A DNA stretch of 64,000 nucleotides from Nitrospira sp. (GCA_024330965.1 JANDJL010000010.1:21186-85185); one strand, 5' to 3'; numbered from the stretch's first letter, positions 1-9,164 are shown. Translations and numbers: made by a program. The notes: generated from the letters alone by a model not told the origin.

Positions 1-92
1 GTGGACTGTTGACGGAAGAGAAGATCGTGCAGACATTTCATCGAATTCAAAGCGGGAAACCCCTGTAGACGGCGCTGGTCAAGTAAGAGGAT

Positions 93-395
93 ATGACTCG
101 TTTGAAGCGACAGATGTTTGTCTTGCCCCTTGTGGCGTGCCTCCTGTTGGTACCCGTTCTTGCCGCGCCGTCGGCCGTCGGTCATGAGGTCCAACATAGC
201 CATCACAAGGCGGCGACTCATTCGTCTCCGTTGTGTGCGTGGTTTTGTGGCGTGGGGCAAGGGTATGAGATAAGTGATTCCGTCTTTGTTCCTGTTTTTT
301 CTCTTATAGCCGTCCAGGCGGTCGAGTCTGACAGCCAGATTGATGACCTCAAGCGGTTGAGGCTGTTCTCTCGCGGCCCTCCTCTTTCAGTCTAA
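93..395 (+). CDS. Small secreted His-rich protein, unknown function
   Basis: A 100-residue protein with an N-terminal signal peptide (hydrophobic residues about 8-25, cleavage likely after Ala-Pro-Ser-Ala), then a short His-rich stretch (HEVQHSHH, residues 31-38) and a CAWFC segment. An AAGAGG-like ribosome site precedes the ATG. The His and Cys residues could bind a metal or haem, but I do not recognise a family. It heads a run of exported proteins on the same strand, so a periplasmic role is inferred. Confidence 0.55.
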   Translation: MTRLKRQMFVLPLVACLLLVPVLAAPSAVGHEVQHSHHKAATHSSPLCAWFCGVGQGYEISDSVFVPVFSLIAVQAVESDSQIDDLKRLRLFSRGPPLSV

Positions 396-627
396 TACCC
401 CTCTATTTTAGCCGCCCGGTGATCGGACGGGTATCGCTCTTTTGTAAAAGAGCATGATGCCGGTTCGGTGTGTCGGCGGTGATCGGGTTGGCGTCGAGAA
501 AAATTTAGGTAAACGGGGTGGCCCCGACTTCCGCCGTGACGGCCTTGTCATGGAGAGAGGAAAAGTCGAGCCAGCCCGTGGACGATGGTCGCTAACACTT
601 ATGGAGAAGCAAGGAGGTATGTGTATC

Positions 628-975
628 ATGGACGACTTTCTCACATTGCAGAATAAGCGGTTGTTGCGGGTCGATGAAGCAGCCAGATTGTTGAACGTGA
701 GTCGTTGGACGATTTACCGATGGATCGAGGCTGGCCAGCTCGGCGGGACGCGGATCGGGGCAGGGACGCTGCGGATCTTTAGTGATACGGTAGCCGCCTT
801 AATCAACCGGCACTGTGTGGGAGCGTCGATTGTCGCGGGGGCTTCGCAGAAAAACCAGGCTTCCGTCGTCCCCCTTGCCGGAGCGAAAGATCGAAAGACG
901 AAGAGTAGTCTCAGAAAAAGAACGATCTTGCCCGGTACGACCGAGGCCCGCACACAGACCTTAACTGCCTCGTGA
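628..975 (+). CDS. Excisionase/MerR-like HTH DNA-binding protein
   Basis: About 115 residues. The N-terminal 60 residues carry the helix-turn-helix of the excisionase (HTH_17) family: LLRVDEAARLLNVSRWTIYR, then a basic wing with RIGAGTLRI. The C-terminal part is Lys/Arg/Ser/Thr-rich and looks disordered. The start at 628 is chosen because AAGGAGGT (611-618) lies 9 nt upstream; the in-frame ATG at 619 abuts the site and the one at 454 has none. Its position ahead of exported-protein genes makes it a candidate local regulator; the target is unknown. Confidence 0.75.
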   Translation: MDDFLTLQNKRLLRVDEAARLLNVSRWTIYRWIEAGQLGGTRIGAGTLRIFSDTVAALINRHCVGASIVAGASQKNQASVVPLAGAKDRKTKSSLRKRTILPGTTEARTQTLTAS

Positions 976-996
976 GGAGGCACAAGGGGTGGTGCC

Positions 997-2103
997 ATGT
1001 TCGATGATCTTGCCATAGTAGGGATCCATGTCTTGCGATGGGCAGCACGGTGTGGAGGGACCTACCTACTTTCCCTTTTGTGTGTACTGGCCAGTCCAGG
1101 CTTCTCTTTGCTCGAGGCGGAAGCCTCCTGCGGGTCGGCCAGTTGCTTCGTCGTCATCAATTCTCAGCAAGCGGTTTCTCCGGCCGGGGTGTTGACGGTC
1201 AACATCAACTTCACCCACACACCGAATGAGATTCCTCCTGAGGGCGTGGCAACCATTCCGTTTGCCAATCAACAGACCAAACGGCTTATCCTGGCCAACA
1301 GCCAAGTTAGTCAATTGCGCACATTGGTGCAAATTGGGGTACTGGATTTGAATTATGGGCTGACAGAACGAATCGGCCTTCAAGTACAGATTCCCTATCG
1401 GATGGTCGATGCGGTGGGCCAGATCGGCTCGGGGGCCGTCTCCAATACCTTCGACCGGGGATTCGGAGACATCTTGGGCAAGGTCAAGTACAACATCATT
1501 CCGACCCTCCGCAGCATGGTTGTCTTGGAAATGGGGGTGTGGTTTCCCGTTGGCGATTATGGTCATGAGGCCGTGGGGGGGCAACTTGCTGAGTCCACGC
1601 TGCAGGTCGGCCGTGGTGCCTTTGGCTTTCAGCCTGGTTTCTATCAAACGTATGAGATCCTGCCCCATCGCCTCAATCAATTCCTATCCGGCAATTATCG
1701 TTACACGATGCGTAACTCGGACGGCTATCGGTTCGGGCAAGAATTTACGGTCAGCACGGGCTTGAATCTCGTCACCTTTCCCTGGCTCACGCTGACCAAT
1801 CAGATCAACTTTCGCTACAAGGATCGGGACAATATCGAGGCGGCGCTCTACCGATTGGACCCGTCGCTTAATCGGACGGTGCTGCTGGACGGCAATATCA
1901 TCGGGCGGGATGTTCCGACGACCGATCATACCTTCGTCGCCTACTCGACCGGCGCAGTTGTCAATGTCTTTAATTTCGGGCAAGTTTATTTCATTGCTCA
2001 GATTCCCATCTATCGGGATTTCAACGGAAACCTTCAGCAAGCCATCAGTTATTTCGGTGGCGTGACCAAGTCGTTTGTGACGCCTCCTCTGTTTTCGCCA
2101 TGA
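997..2103 (+). CDS. Outer-membrane beta-barrel (transporter-like) protein
   Basis: 368 residues with an N-terminal export signal (hydrophobic about residues 20-38, basic residues before it). The rest alternates short amphipathic strands with Gly/Asn/Asp turns, as in outer-membrane barrels, and resembles the loosely defined phenol-degradation MetA/transporter-type barrels. Segments such as LNYGLTERIGLQVQIPYR and GFGDILGKVKYNI are typical of that group. AAGGGGT lies 7 nt upstream of the ATG, and the gene follows the HTH gene by 21 nt, suggesting co-transcription. The substrate cannot be told from sequence. Confidence 0.65.
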   Translation: MFDDLAIVGIHVLRWAARCGGTYLLSLLCVLASPGFSLLEAEASCGSASCFVVINSQQAVSPAGVLTVNINFTHTPNEIPPEGVATIPFANQQTKRLILANSQVSQLRTLVQIGVLDLNYGLTERIGLQVQIPYRMVDAVGQIGSGAVSNTFDRGFGDILGKVKYNIIPTLRSMVVLEMGVWFPVGDYGHEAVGGQLAESTLQVGRGAFGFQPGFYQTYEILPHRLNQFLSGNYRYTMRNSDGYRFGQEFTVSTGLNLVTFPWLTLTNQINFRYKDRDNIEAALYRLDPSLNRTVLLDGNIIGRDVPTTDHTFVAYSTGAVVNVFNFGQVYFIAQIPIYRDFNGNLQQAISYFGGVTKSFVTPPLFSP

Positions 2104-2154
2104 GGGGGCGGCAAGGGGTATGGGCAGGTGCTCAGGACCTAAGGGGTACGGACC

Positions 2155-3705
2155 ATGACACACGATGAACCATATGGGGTGAGTTGCCGTGAAGAGTGCG
2201 CGTTCGTTCAGCGATTGACTCTTGGGGGAATGGTCGCAGCCATCGCCTTTCTGCTTGCAGCCTGTGGGGCGGGAAGTGACGATCCTGAGCCGAATAGCCC
2301 CCTCACGACTCCCATGGCCTTTGTGGTGAATCAAGATGACACGACGCTCACGACTTTGCGGTTGGATGGAAAATTCTCTCCTGTGGTCAGCACCCTGTCG
2401 CTTGGGCCGGCTCAACCAGATGCGATCGGCGGTGTGACGTTCTCGCTGGGTGAATGGGTGTTCGTCACGCATACAGCGGGGGATCGAGTGGCAGCGATCG
2501 ACCCGATCGGCGGGCCGACCCCGATTCTCGAAGACTTCCTGACCACCAACCCTGCCGATCCAACGGGAAGGGTGCGCGTCGGGCGGAAGCCGACGAAGAT
2601 TTACCGGGATCCAGTGGACAAGGAAGTCTTGTGGACAACCAACGAGGGTGATCCGGACGGCATCGACAGACTTGCCGGCTGCACCAACGGCGGGTCAGTG
2701 TCGATCCTGCACAATTCTCATCTTGGGGTCGGAGGTGGTGATCGACCTCGTGTCACGTCGAGGGTCTGCCTGTCCGGAAGGGGAGAGCAGTTCATCGCAT
2801 TTCCACCGGCTCCTTCCAGCGGCCAGCGGAGCGCGTTGGTTGCAAGTAAGACCAGTGGCTTTGTGAGCACCCTTTTGGAAGCACCACTGGCGGGAGGAGG
2901 AACGGCCTGGAGCGAGATCGATCTCTTCCTCAATTTATGTACGAGGACATTCGTGTTTCCGACTCCTCCATCGGCTTGCAATGCGGCTCCCGGTGGTCTG
3001 TTCTGGTCACAGGCGACAGCAAAGGCCTATACCTATCTCTCTTATCAATCCGGTGGTGGGGTGCCAGAGGTTCTAGAGTTTGACCATATGACTCCTCTTG
3101 CTGTTCCTAGATTTGTTCAGATCAGCCTCTCCGGATCGCAATCAGTCTCCCACGTCGGCATGGTGCCGGACGGCCGTGAATTGCTCGTGATTATCGAAGA
3201 CCGGTCCGATGCCGATCATGTTGAGACTCGGTTTGCCTCCATTGACGTGACGGTCTCCGGAGCCTTGACGCTCACGCCGATAGCTTCTCCAACTTTGCGT
3301 GATGTCCGCATTGCACAGTTCCAGTTCACGCCGGACGGTCGGCGACTCTACCTGTTGGCGTCAAACGACGGATCCAGTCTGTCTGCGACACAGGCTGCCA
3401 ATCAACGGAAAGACCTGCTCTTTGTCTTAGATCGTACGCCGTTGCAACTCGTGCGCGAGATTGCATTGCCTGCATCGACCAGTCATGCCATGGACCTCTG
3501 GATCACGGGACCAGCCGGTGCTGGCTCGGCTAATGGAGTGGTGGTTACCAACGCGACACCCGGGATCAACGGGACTGTGTCGCTGATTGATCCGAACAGA
3601 GGCCAAGAGACGGCCAGATTCTCAGTTGGCAGAAATCCCAAAATGGTGACAGTGTACTATGTCGGCCTCGCGAGGAGCGACAACCAAGCCACGCCAAGGT
3701 GGTAA
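2155..3705 (+). CDS. Beta-propeller lipoprotein (YncE-like)
   Basis: 516 residues. A lipobox (LLAAC, Cys37) after a hydrophobic helix predicts a lipid-anchored envelope protein; no Asp follows the Cys directly. The body has repeated four-strand blades with motifs such as MAFVVNQDDTTLTTLRLDG, FTPDGRRLYLLASNDG and SLIDPNRGQETARFSVGRNP, the pattern of YncE/cytochrome d1-like seven-bladed propellers. No haem or metal motif is visible. It lies 51 nt after the barrel gene and may form an envelope complex with it. The N-terminal region before the membrane helix is long (about 22 residues), so a later start is possible. Confidence 0.7.
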   Translation: MTHDEPYGVSCREECAFVQRLTLGGMVAAIAFLLAACGAGSDDPEPNSPLTTPMAFVVNQDDTTLTTLRLDGKFSPVVSTLSLGPAQPDAIGGVTFSLGEWVFVTHTAGDRVAAIDPIGGPTPILEDFLTTNPADPTGRVRVGRKPTKIYRDPVDKEVLWTTNEGDPDGIDRLAGCTNGGSVSILHNSHLGVGGGDRPRVTSRVCLSGRGEQFIAFPPAPSSGQRSALVASKTSGFVSTLLEAPLAGGGTAWSEIDLFLNLCTRTFVFPTPPSACNAAPGGLFWSQATAKAYTYLSYQSGGGVPEVLEFDHMTPLAVPRFVQISLSGSQSVSHVGMVPDGRELLVIIEDRSDADHVETRFASIDVTVSGALTLTPIASPTLRDVRIAQFQFTPDGRRLYLLASNDGSSLSATQAANQRKDLLFVLDRTPLQLVREIALPASTSHAMDLWITGPAGAGSANGVVVTNATPGINGTVSLIDPNRGQETARFSVGRNPKMVTVYYVGLARSDNQATPRW

Positions 3706-4051
3706 CATCTGTCTCCGGTCCTACCATTCGGATGAGAGGCGCTGTCGGCCGTGCAAAAATCTCGTGCATATGGCGGCATTGGTTGCAGGGGCCAGTAGAT
3801 GTGATGATGCTGGAGCGATAGAAGAACAGTGGTGAACAAAACCATGGGCAGCATATGGGCTGAGGGAATGTGCGATGGGTGAAAGGGCCGGCTGACGAGA
3901 GGCCGATTGAAGAGGCCGGTTGAAAGGACGAGCGTCATTCGTGCGCGAACCAGTGGGTGAAACAACTATCAGGTGTGACGGATGTCATTCGGCATCTGAC
4001 ACTGTACTGATTGACGCGGCCATGGAGCTGCGTGACAAAGAAAGGGCAAGG
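3706..4051. other. Intergenic stretch between propeller and TPR genes
   Basis: No convincing gene. It contains an imperfect 13-bp tandem repeat (GAGGCCGATTGAA, 3899-3911, and GAGGCCGGTTGAA, 3912-3924). An in-frame TTG at 3920 could extend the next gene upstream but would put about 44 residues ahead of its signal peptide. Confidence 0.5.
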
Positions 4052-5152
4052 GTGAATCAGCCGCAGCGGTGCTCAAGGGACCGGGTCACTATCTTCATCC
4101 TGAGCGCGTTGGTCCTCGTGGGCGTGATGGCGTGGGGGCCGAACCCTGCTTTCGGAACCAATGATGAGTCGGACACGTTATTCAATGCAGCGGTTGCCGC
4201 CCGAGAGCAGGCTCGGTATCGAGAGGCAGAGCAACTGTTGCTGTCGATTGCTCGTAAGTTAGCAGGGGGTGGGAATGATAGCCGGCTGGCGGCGGTGTTG
4301 AACCAGCTTGGGTTGGTCTTTCAGGAAGAAGGACAGTACGACCAGGCCAAGCTCTACTATGAGCAGGCGCTCGCGATCTGGGAGCGCCGACAAGGGCGAG
4401 AGGTCGAGAACGTGGAGGTGGCGTCTATCCTTCATAACCTGGCGGAGGTCTATCAGGAAGAAGGAGATGTCGCAAAAGCTGAACGACTCTATCTCCAGTC
4501 CATCGAGGTGGCCAAGCAGAAGCTTGGGTGGGGACATCCTGACGTCGCGATCGGCTATAACAACCTGGCCAGTTTATATCGAAAGCAACGGCGGTTTGTA
4601 GAAGCGGAGGCGCTGTTTCGCTTGGCATTGGCCATTGTGCGGGCTCCTCAAGAAAATGAGACGGTCGATCCAGCCCCGCTGCTCAACAATCTGGCAGCCT
4701 TGTATAAGGAGAAGGGATTCTATGCACTCGCTGAACCGCTGTATGAAGAGACCCTGGCGTTGCGGCGATCGCGCTTCAGGGATCGTCATCCGGCCGTTGC
4801 CATCTCGCTCAACAATATTGCGAATCTGTATCACGCCCAGGGGCTGTTGGAATTGGCGGCTCAGTACTATCGAGAGGCATTAGCCGTCAGTGAAGCGACG
4901 TTGGGGCCCGAGGCGTCACTGACTGGGAGAATCCTGGCGAATAGGGCGTGGTTGCTTCATGAACGGGGACTCGTGGACGAGGCCAAGCTCGACTATGAAC
5001 GGGCTCTCGCCGTGCAACAAAAGACTCTGGGGCGGGATCATCCGCTGTTGGCCGTCACGCTCGATCGGTATGCGTCATTGTTACGAGATATCGGTCAACC
5101 ACTGGAGGCAGGATTGATCGCTGGGCGAGCTGCTGCGATTCGGGCCCATTGA
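4052..5152 (+). CDS. Exported TPR (kinesin-light-chain-like) repeat protein
   Basis: About 366 residues. A hydrophobic export signal (TIFILSALVLVGVMAWG) is followed by roughly seven 42-residue TPR units of the kinesin light chain type, with signature blocks such as LNQLGLVFQEEGQYDQA, LHNLAEVYQEEGDVAKAE, YNNLASLYRKQ and LNNIANLYHAQG. The GTG at 4052 is preferred because AAAGGG lies just upstream and it places the signal at the N-terminus; ATG 4022 and TTG 3920 are alternatives. It is a probable periplasmic scaffold for neighbouring exported proteins; no catalytic domain is seen. Confidence 0.7.
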   Translation: MNQPQRCSRDRVTIFILSALVLVGVMAWGPNPAFGTNDESDTLFNAAVAAREQARYREAEQLLLSIARKLAGGGNDSRLAAVLNQLGLVFQEEGQYDQAKLYYEQALAIWERRQGREVENVEVASILHNLAEVYQEEGDVAKAERLYLQSIEVAKQKLGWGHPDVAIGYNNLASLYRKQRRFVEAEALFRLALAIVRAPQENETVDPAPLLNNLAALYKEKGFYALAEPLYEETLALRRSRFRDRHPAVAISLNNIANLYHAQGLLELAAQYYREALAVSEATLGPEASLTGRILANRAWLLHERGLVDEAKLDYERALAVQQKTLGRDHPLLAVTLDRYASLLRDIGQPLEAGLIAGRAAAIRAH

Positions 5153-5235
5153 CGATGGGTGGCGGATTGGAGACTGGAGATGGGGTGATGAGGTGCCCTC
5201 CATGAGGGATGAATAGAGCAGGAGGTGAAGGTGCG

Positions 5236-5580
5236 ATGAGGGCGACGAGGCTTTCGCAATCGTGTCACTTCCACCTGATGATGGGGCTGTTCGCCCTTGT
5301 GTTGTTGGCTGGTTGCGGGGGAGCCTGGACCGGCATTCCTGGTCTCGACACGCCTGATGGGCGGATCTATGCCCAACGCTGTTCGGCCTGCCACTTGCAA
5401 CCATTCGGCGACCATGGCGTCACCCATGGGGTGCCGGATCCTCGCTTCCGAACGCTGGAAGAGTGGAAAAAAGAAGTCCCGCGCATGGAAGGTTTGATGC
5501 GGGAAAAGGGGCTGCCCCCGCTGACCGATCAAGACCGGGAGGCCATCTTCCGGTATCTAGCCCGTCACGCAAAACAGTGA
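5236..5580 (+). CDS. Mono-haem c-type cytochrome lipoprotein
   Basis: 114 residues. The lipobox LAGC (Cys27) predicts lipid anchoring. One CSACH haem-binding motif sits at residues 49-53, and Met residues in the second half (RMEGLMREKG) could supply the axial ligand. The fold looks like a small class I cytochrome, ending in an amphipathic helix (DREAIFRYLARHA). GGAGG at 5221-5225 fixes the start at 5236. It lies 83 nt after the TPR gene and upstream of a P460-like cytochrome, so periplasmic electron transfer within this cluster is likely. Confidence 0.85.
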   Translation: MRATRLSQSCHFHLMMGLFALVLLAGCGGAWTGIPGLDTPDGRIYAQRCSACHLQPFGDHGVTHGVPDPRFRTLEEWKKEVPRMEGLMREKGLPPLTDQDREAIFRYLARHAKQ

Positions 5581-5923
5581 TCGCACCGTTCACGGCGCTG
5601 TCGGCCAAACGAGCCACGCGGGCCTTTGGATCCAGCCTCTCGACAACCGCTCCCTTTCGATGACGCACATCATACCGAGAGAGGGAAAGACTCTTTCATC
5701 GTGCGAATGCGAAGCGAGCTGGTCTTACTCGTCCTTCCGGTCTGTTCCGGTGCCACTCCGGTGCTGGTGGAATTTCGCTTGCGCTGAACCTCTCCGTTCC
5801 GTCTCTTTCCGCCGTCACGGCAAAATCTGTTGCATCCGGAGCCTTGATTGGCATGGGTCGGTAGCCCAAGTTCGTTGAAACTGCTAAGCACGGGAGACTG
5901 TAAACGTGATGGAGGAGGTGGCG
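5581..5923. other. Intergenic stretch, nothing clear
   Basis: 343 bases between two cytochrome genes. Short open frames occur but lack ribosome sites and recognisable sequence. No strong hairpin was seen. A promoter for the P460-like gene may lie here, but I cannot point to one. Confidence 0.4.
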
Positions 5924-6535
5924 ATGGCGAAACGGTATCTCTGTGTAACACGGTCTCTCTGGATAGGACTTTCCGTTGCCGTTATGGTCGGGGGATGCGC
6001 TGATCTGGCGGTGTCTCCATCGGCGTCGGGTTCTCGCCTGCTTAAAGATGGCGAAGTACCATTTCCGACCGGCTATCAAAGTTGGCCCAAATTTCTCTCC
6101 TCTGTTCAGCGACCCGACGTCAAGCAGGTGCGCGAACTGTTCATCAATCAGGTAGGAAGCAAGGCAGTCAAAGGACAGCCATTTCCCCATGGCACGGTGA
6201 TGGTCATGGAACTGCACAAGGTCAAGTTAGAGGGAGAGAGGCCAGTGACGGGGACGGACGGTCGCTTAATCAAGGATGGATTGGCAAAGATCTTCGTCAT
6301 GGCGAAGGGGGCCGGATGGGGGCAAGAAGTACATGAGAGTTTCAAGACCGGTGAGTGGGTCTTTGGCGTGTTCAGCCCGGATGGGAAACCCTTGGTGGAG
6401 GAATTCAACAATTGTCGAGTCTGCCACAAACCGCTGGCGGACAAGGATTTTGTCCATCGCTACGACGAATATTTCGAAAAGCGAGCCGGCGGATCATCAC
6501 TCGACACCCCTTCGTCAGGGTCGGCTCACGGCTGA
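5924..6535 (+). CDS. Cytochrome P460-family lipoprotein
   Basis: 203 residues. The lipobox VGGC (Cys25) is followed by a P460-like domain. The single haem motif CRVCH lies near the C-terminus (residues 164-168), as in the P460/c'-beta family, preceded by KIFVMAKGAGWG (about residues 122-133), which matches the Lys- and Gly-Trp-Gly-rich part of the fold. Known family members oxidise hydroxylamine or bind NO; whether this one has the Lys-haem cross-link cannot be judged. GGAGGAGG (5911-5918) fixes the start at 5924 rather than 5906. Confidence 0.8.
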   Translation: MAKRYLCVTRSLWIGLSVAVMVGGCADLAVSPSASGSRLLKDGEVPFPTGYQSWPKFLSSVQRPDVKQVRELFINQVGSKAVKGQPFPHGTVMVMELHKVKLEGERPVTGTDGRLIKDGLAKIFVMAKGAGWGQEVHESFKTGEWVFGVFSPDGKPLVEEFNNCRVCHKPLADKDFVHRYDEYFEKRAGGSSLDTPSSGSAHG

Positions 6536-6649
6536 GCGATTGCTGCGATCGACAGGTTGTTGTGAGAAATGACTCACAGACAAAGACACAATCACCTCAT
6601 TGTGGCCAAACCAGGGGAGGCTAGGCCATGTTCAACCAGGAGGAGGACC

Positions 6650-6991
6650 ATGCGGGTACTGCCCATTGTCAGCGTGCTCGTTGCGTGTGCGTTCGTCGCC
6701 CCTGCTGCTGCAGAAGATCCGCCCATTGAAAGCCTCTTGCGTGCGCAGGTGTTCAACAAAGTGTTCGAAGGATTCGATTTTTACCGTGTGACCATCGAAA
6801 GCGACATCGTCAAATCGGACGGCACGCGCGAGGTGACGGCGGAGGCGAGCGGGAAGTTTGATGAACACACCAGGAGGCTTAAGGCCTTGTTTCAACTCGA
6901 TGGCCGGACGGTGGTGAGCGGGCAGGTCTTAGAAGAGGAGGGGCTGCCGTCGTGCTCGTCGGCGGCTCAGCACCATGCGTCTGATCTTTAA
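6650..6991 (+). CDS. Small exported protein, unknown
   Basis: 113 residues with a clear Sec signal (MRVLPIVSVLVACAFVAPAAAED). The mature part holds alternating strands (FYRVTIESDIVKSDGTREVTAEASG) resembling a small lipocalin- or YceI-like beta fold, but no family is recognised. AGGAGGA directly precedes ATG 6650. The C-terminus (SCSSAAQHHASDL) looks low-complexity, so a late frameshift is possible. It lies between the P460-like and cupredoxin-like genes. Confidence 0.6.
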   Translation: MRVLPIVSVLVACAFVAPAAAEDPPIESLLRAQVFNKVFEGFDFYRVTIESDIVKSDGTREVTAEASGKFDEHTRRLKALFQLDGRTVVSGQVLEEEGLPSCSSAAQHHASDL

Positions 6992-7033
6992 TCAATGACA
7001 TCATTCTGGCAAGGGTCCATCACAAGGAGGCCA

Positions 7034-7549
7034 ATGGCGATGGGGGCGAAAAGCAGAAGAGGCAGCAGGCTGTTTCCGGCGTTTTGTACCGTGGCAATAG
7101 GGTTTGGAACGTTGTTCGGAATGGAAGGCGGGGCCTTTGCCCTCCAGGCTGGAGGCGTCGAAATCGGCGATTTCGAGACCGGTTCGGTGGTGGGGCAGCC
7201 CTTCAAAGAGTTAGAGGTCGATGTCCGCTTGATGGCTGTTGAAATCGGTTCGGTCAAGACGTGGTACCCACCAGCAACCGTGATTGACTTTCGGGTACGG
7301 CCAGGGAGACCAGTGTTGATCAAAGTGGCCAACAACTCGACCGTCGAGCGTGGGTTCCAGATGGAGGAAGCCGGTCATTCCGGTGCTCCCACTGCTCTCA
7401 AAGCACAAGTGATGCTCAAGCCGGGTGAGACAAAATATATCGGAATTCCAACCAGCGATCTCACCTACGCGGGACAAGGACTGACGCTCACCTACCGAGA
7501 CCCCCTTCACCCCAATGATCCGGGGGGTGTCTTGCTCATGATCAAGTAA
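7034..7549 (+). CDS. Exported cupredoxin-like protein
   Basis: 171 residues. A signal peptide (residues about 1-35) precedes a domain with the plastocyanin-like pattern of long beta strands: ATVIDFRVRPGRPVLIKVANNSTVERGFQMEE, then MLKPGETKYIGIP and the C-terminal strand LTLTYRDPLHPNDPGGVLLMI. The C-terminal Cys/His/Met copper ligand loop of true cupredoxins is absent, so it may not bind copper. AAGGAGG at 7024-7030 fixes the start at 7034. It is the last gene of the exported-protein run and is followed by a hairpin. Confidence 0.65.
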   Translation: MAMGAKSRRGSRLFPAFCTVAIGFGTLFGMEGGAFALQAGGVEIGDFETGSVVGQPFKELEVDVRLMAVEIGSVKTWYPPATVIDFRVRPGRPVLIKVANNSTVERGFQMEEAGHSGAPTALKAQVMLKPGETKYIGIPTSDLTYAGQGLTLTYRDPLHPNDPGGVLLMIK

Positions 7550-7910
7550 GGGAATGAGGCCGGGTGATCATTACAAACCCTAACGGTCGCCCGGCCTCCC
7601 TGTTTCGGCCCTTTCAGCGACCTCTAGATTGTTCTGGCTGTGATAACAGCGGCAGCCGAAGGGCAGCATTGGCCAAGACCTCTACGATCAAGACCACTGC
7701 GATCAGGACCTCTGAGTGATCACCAGTGTTGACCACCCATGGGAGTCAGGCTAATCTTGACTCGCGCTGCTCATCACAAGGAAGAACAGAATGGTTGTCA
7801 GAGGGAGGCTGTGCGTCAGCACGATGGTGTGTGAACGACGATGCCGTTCGAACGAGCAACGCGACGAACAGAGCAAACGAGAGGGCGTCACTGTATTCCC
7901 GGAGAAATGA
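7550..7910. other. Intergenic stretch before GT9 gene
   Basis: Apart from the hairpin at 7556-7598 it holds a repeated GATCAAGACCACTGCGATCAGGACC-like run (about 7685-7710) and no credible gene. The promoter of the glycosyltransferase gene should lie here but no clear hexamers were identified. Confidence 0.4.
7556..7598 (+). terminator. Putative hairpin terminator
   Basis: GAGGCCGGGTGA (7556-7567) pairs with TCGCCCGGCCTC (7587-7598), a 12-bp stem with one G-T pair and a 19-nt loop, six bases after the stop of the cupredoxin-like gene. There is no long T tract, so it is a weak or factor-assisted terminator at best. Confidence 0.5.
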
Positions 7911-9164
7911 GTGTCCTCGAAGAAGCGCTCAATCGCTGATCAGGGTCGATTGATCCTGATCGATCTCCTCCTGCAGGTGTCGAACCTCCTGCTGAGAATC
8001 GTCCGATGGGTCCTGTGGCCACGGCGTCCTCGCACCCCACCGGCGCGGATCTGTATCTACCGAATCGGCAATGTCGGCGATACGGTCTGTGCCATCCCCG
8101 CTTTCTGGTCGATCAGACAAACCTGGCCCGCCGCCAAACTCACGCTCCTTTCAAGCCCTGGCCCACTCCATCTGGCCGGGGCACGCGAAGTGGTGGGGAA
8201 TGAGTCCTGGATTGACGAGACAATCATCTATGCCTCGCAAGACCTCACCCATCCAGGCACGCTCTGGAGGCTCATCAAGGAGTTGCGGGCTCATCAGTTC
8301 GATCTCTGGATCGAATTGCCGACCGTCAAGGCTCCGTTGGTCCGATATTTCCGCAACATGGTATTTGCACGTGTCGTCGGTGCACGATATGGGATTGGTT
8401 GGCGGAAAACGTTGCTCACTCTGTGGCCTGCGCTCCAGTCAGAAGCCAAGGTCCATCCCAACGAAGTTCAGCGGCTCCTTAGTCTTCTTGAGGCAGAGGG
8501 GCTCCCCGTCAAAACGAGTGGCTGGGACATCTGGAATCATAAGGATGACCAAGAAACGGCACGACGACTGTTGGCCGACGCACGTGCGGCGGGGAGACCG
8601 CTGATTGCAATCGCGCCGGCGGGCAAGCTAAAGATTAAATCCTGGTTCACAGATCGATGGGCGGAGGTAGTGAGGGACCTTGATCGCCTGGGATGTCATT
8701 GTGTTCTTCTCGGTGGATCGGGCGATAGATCTCAGTGCGACGACATTGCCCAACGGGCTGGGTGTCGGGTCACCAATTTAGCAGGACGGACGACGATCCC
8801 TCAGGTAGCAGCGCTGCTGCGCCATTGTCGCCTCCTCGTCTGTGTCGATTCTGGCATTCAACACATTGCTGCCCTGGCAGGAGCAAGGTGCGTGACGTTG
8901 ACGGTGGCCAGGGACATTCGGGGTACCTGGTACCCGGAGGGGGATCATCTTGTCCTTGAGCGGAGGGTGCCGTGCCACACCTGTTTGCTTGATACTTGCC
9001 CGCACGATCAACTCTGCATGAAAGAGATTACAGTCGATGATGTGAAAGAGGCGGTGCGGAACATGTTGGGCGTTCTCAGAAGTGAGGGGTTGAGGAGAAC
9101 GGCCGGCGGTCGCTCATCTCTTATGGAAGAGGTGATTGAGATAGGCGAGCCTCCGCTTCCTTGA
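7911..9164 (+). CDS. Glycosyltransferase family 9 (heptosyltransferase-like)
   Basis: 417 residues. An N-terminal Rossmann-type domain starts at IYRIGNVGDTVCAIP (residues 49-63), the acceptor-side motif of ADP-heptose:LPS transferases. The C-terminal nucleotide-sugar domain contains IAPAGKLKIKSWF, GRTTIPQVAALLRHC and VDSGIQHIAAL. A Cys-rich segment near the end (CHTCLLDTCPHDQLCM) is usual in GT9 proteins. The GTG start at 7911 has GGAG upstream. It probably adds heptose or a related sugar to LPS core or a glycan; the exact donor is not determinable. Its last 44 nt overlap the end of the opposing gene. Confidence 0.85.
   Translation: MSSKKRSIADQGRLILIDLLLQVSNLLLRIVRWVLWPRRPRTPPARICIYRIGNVGDTVCAIPAFWSIRQTWPAAKLTLLSSPGPLHLAGAREVVGNESWIDETIIYASQDLTHPGTLWRLIKELRAHQFDLWIELPTVKAPLVRYFRNMVFARVVGARYGIGWRKTLLTLWPALQSEAKVHPNEVQRLLSLLEAEGLPVKTSGWDIWNHKDDQETARRLLADARAAGRPLIAIAPAGKLKIKSWFTDRWAEVVRDLDRLGCHCVLLGGSGDRSQCDDIAQRAGCRVTNLAGRTTIPQVAALLRHCRLLVCVDSGIQHIAALAGARCVTLTVARDIRGTWYPEGDHLVLERRVPCHTCLLDTCPHDQLCMKEITVDDVKEAVRNMLGVLRSEGLRRTAGGRSSLMEEVIEIGEPPLP

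Noticed and set aside
3920..4051. CDGCH haem-like motif ahead of the TPR protein
   Set aside because: It is only reached from a TTG start at 3920 and would lie before the signal peptide, on the cytoplasmic side, where c-type haem attachment does not occur.
7726..7953. Short + strand open frame before the GT9 gene
   Set aside because: Overlaps the GT9 start in another frame, lacks a ribosome site and has no protein-like pattern.
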